The notes below the pieces were generated by a model. It did not search any database. It saw nothing but the letters and a program-made list of their open reading frames with translations, and was not told the DNA's origin. Below, piece after piece: positions 62,932 through 64,000 of a stretch of 64,000 nt of DNA. Position numbers and translations under genes: made by a program. Every line of letters starts with the position of its first letter. The stretch's first letter is position 1. The DNA lies in NCBI GenBank assembly GCA_035571835.1, contig DATNBU010000028.1:62001-126000 (forward strand). The letters run 5' to 3'. The DNA comes from Candidatus Limnocylindrales bacterium. Lineage in GTDB: Bacteria; Desulfobacterota; Binatia; UBA1149; CAITLU01.

Positions 62932-64000
62932 TTAGCGCCCGGCTTTGATCAGGTTCGCCACCGTGAACCAGTCGTCCTGCACGGACGTCGGCGCATCCAT
63001 GCCGAGGTCGAGATACCAGCCCGGCTCCTTCTGGAACGCGAGGCCAGGAATCGCGACGCGGGTTCCGTGCATGAGCTGCGTGTCGATCACCGAGTACGCG
63101 TACGCGAACATGCGCGGCTCGGGGTACGAGAAGTCGACCTTCGGATTCGGCTTCTTGTCAACGCGGAAGCTGATCATCACGGTCTTCCAGAGCTGGCCGG
63201 CCGGATCCTGCAGATCCGAGTAGCCGATGATGTTCGACTCCTTGTCCACGTAGATCACGCGGCTCGAGTACGCGTAGCCCGGAAAGCGCGACTTGCCCTG
63301 CACGATGTAGACCGACGGGCGAAGCTCCCACGGCTCGCAGAACGTCATGCCGCCGTCCTTCGGGCAAAGCTGCGGAGGAAGCCGTACGCCGTGAAGCGAC
63401 ATCAGAAGAGGCTTTTCTCCGAGGAGCTTCCAGTCGAACCACGGGATCTGGCCCGCGTAGCCGCCGAAGCTGTCGACGTCGATATCCTGGCCGAAAAGCG
63501 CGTCACTTCGCTGCGTGCTCGACATGCGGCGAACGCGGCGCACGAACGGAAGGTACAGCCACGTGTCGTCCTGATGGGTCTGGTCCTGGTAGCGGAACGA
63601 GACGCCGCCGACGCCCTTCAGATCGAACGGCTCGATCAGAGGATAAAGACCGGCCTTGTGAAACGTCTTGTCGTTGTTCGGCAGAATGAGCGGCTTCGGG
63701 TCGTTCTTGATGCGGCCTTCGTAGCGGAAGATGCGCAGCCACTCGGGCACGAAGTGACGCTCGACGTTGTAGCGGCGGTTGCCGTTGGCATCGATGTAGA
63801 GCGAGCCCGTGTCGGCGTCGACCAGGTTGAGGTCGAGCGTCTCGGTGAAGTAATGCGTGCGCTCGAAGTTGTACATGATCTTCTGAGCGGCTTTGGGATC
63901 GTTGTTGTCGATGTTCGGGAACGGCTTTCCGGCAACCCAGTTGCGGATCATGTTGTCGTCGCCGATCGTGACCTGCGCCGAGTACTTCTCGGTGGCCGCT
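62932..64000 (-). CDS. DUF1329 outer-membrane protein, 5' end beyond window
   Basis: The minus-strand frame is open from the window edge (ATEKYSAQVTIGDDN before an internal Met at 63951) to the stop at 62932, about 355 residues. DUF1329 motifs are visible: DDTWLYLPFVRRVRRMS, WKLLGEKPLLM, GYAYSSRVIYVDKES and the DLGMDAP close. Members adopt an LolA/LolB-like fold and are commonly encoded with DUF1302 proteins and RND permeases for lipid or hydrophobic cargo handling; those partners would lie outside the window. The N-terminus and leader are not visible. Confidence 0.88.
   Translation of the reverse strand, partial: AATEKYSAQVTIGDDNMIRNWVAGKPFPNIDNNDPKAAQKIMYNFERTHYFTETLDLNLVDADTGSLYIDANGNRRYNVERHFVPEWLRIFRYEGRIKNDPKPLILPNNDKTFHKAGLYPLIEPFDLKGVGGVSFRYQDQTHQDDTWLYLPFVRRVRRMSSTQRSDALFGQDIDVDSFGGYAGQIPWFDWKLLGEKPLLMSLHGVRLPPQLCPKDGGMTFCEPWELRPSVYIVQGKSRFPGYAYSSRVIYVDKESNIIGYSDLQDPAGQLWKTVMISFRVDKKPNPKVDFSYPEPRMFAYAYSVIDTQLMHGTRVAIPGLAFQKEPGWYLDLGMDAPTSVQDDWFTVANLIKAGR

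Overview
The window is high-GC DNA (about two thirds G+C by eye) from a Gram-negative bacterium with an outer membrane. Porins, Lgt lipoproteins, FtsEX/EnvC and a DUF1329 protein point to the envelope type. The two F420-type oxidoreductases, the DUF1329 protein and several secreted cysteine-rich proteins of unusual design suggest an uncultured deltaproteobacterium-like lineage such as Binatota (Desulfobacterota_B). That placement is inference. No rRNA or tRNA gene was recognised.

Layout. 1-3.1 kb: start of a secreted BNR-repeat protein, a membrane-anchored GT2 glycosyltransferase and a zinc alcohol dehydrogenase, all on the minus strand. 3.2-7.8 kb: two tandem paralogous GAF-PAS-GAF histidine kinases with overlapping stop and start codons and no response regulator nearby. 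7.8-14.9 kb: F420-type luciferase-like oxidoreductase, AI-2E/YdiK permease, a repeat lipoprotein, a beta-propeller protein, a secreted Ig-like repeat protein, a DUF1772 protein and an outer-membrane barrel protein followed by a strong terminator. 15.0-15.2 kb: a 120-bp relic of a palindrome-bounded HNH element. 15.3-26.1 kb, mostly minus: DUF763, argJ, secA, ubiA-like, engB, a lipoprotein, a small secreted protein, a 27-bp repeat array, a cinA-like gene, an rpoH-type sigma factor and rpoZ. 26.2-31.8 kb: NnrU, a secreted DHLxC-domain/lectin-like protein, an acyl-CoA thioesterase-like protein, the DUF1326-DUF2182 pair and small proteins.

31.8-43.2 kb is a twelve-gene minus-strand run, lgt-tlpA-ftsE-ftsX-envC-ctpA-xseA-M23-mobA-xseB-ispA-tlyA. 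It joins lipoprotein maturation, division-site peptidoglycan control, exonuclease VII, isoprenoid synthesis and rRNA methylation, with many short gaps or overlaps suggesting co-transcription. 43.3-54.5 kb: FAD reductase and porin, nitroreductase, a decayed nucleotidyltransferase/antitoxin pair, an O-methyltransferase, HrpB helicase, a periplasmic metallo-beta-lactamase-fold protein, a CobW GTPase coupled to an F420/FMN split-barrel protein, and a methyltransferase. 54.5-64 kb: secreted cysteine-rich proteins, a second lgt, an HNH endonuclease inside a 1.67-kb repeat-bounded element, a 1208-residue extracellular protein with cohesin-like and dockerin-like ends, and the 3' part of a DUF1329 gene.

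The most interesting signal is the HNH (DUF222-like) gene bracketed by near-perfect palindromes. A 120-bp locus 42 kb away carries both of its ends fused together, as a MITE-like deletion derivative would. A second dispersed palindrome family (GGGGACAG...) sits directly after the stop codon in three of three copies. Other points worth following are the terminator abutting the engB start codon, a LytM protein that keeps its zinc ligands but has lost both catalytic histidines, and two uncharacterised secreted cysteine modules.
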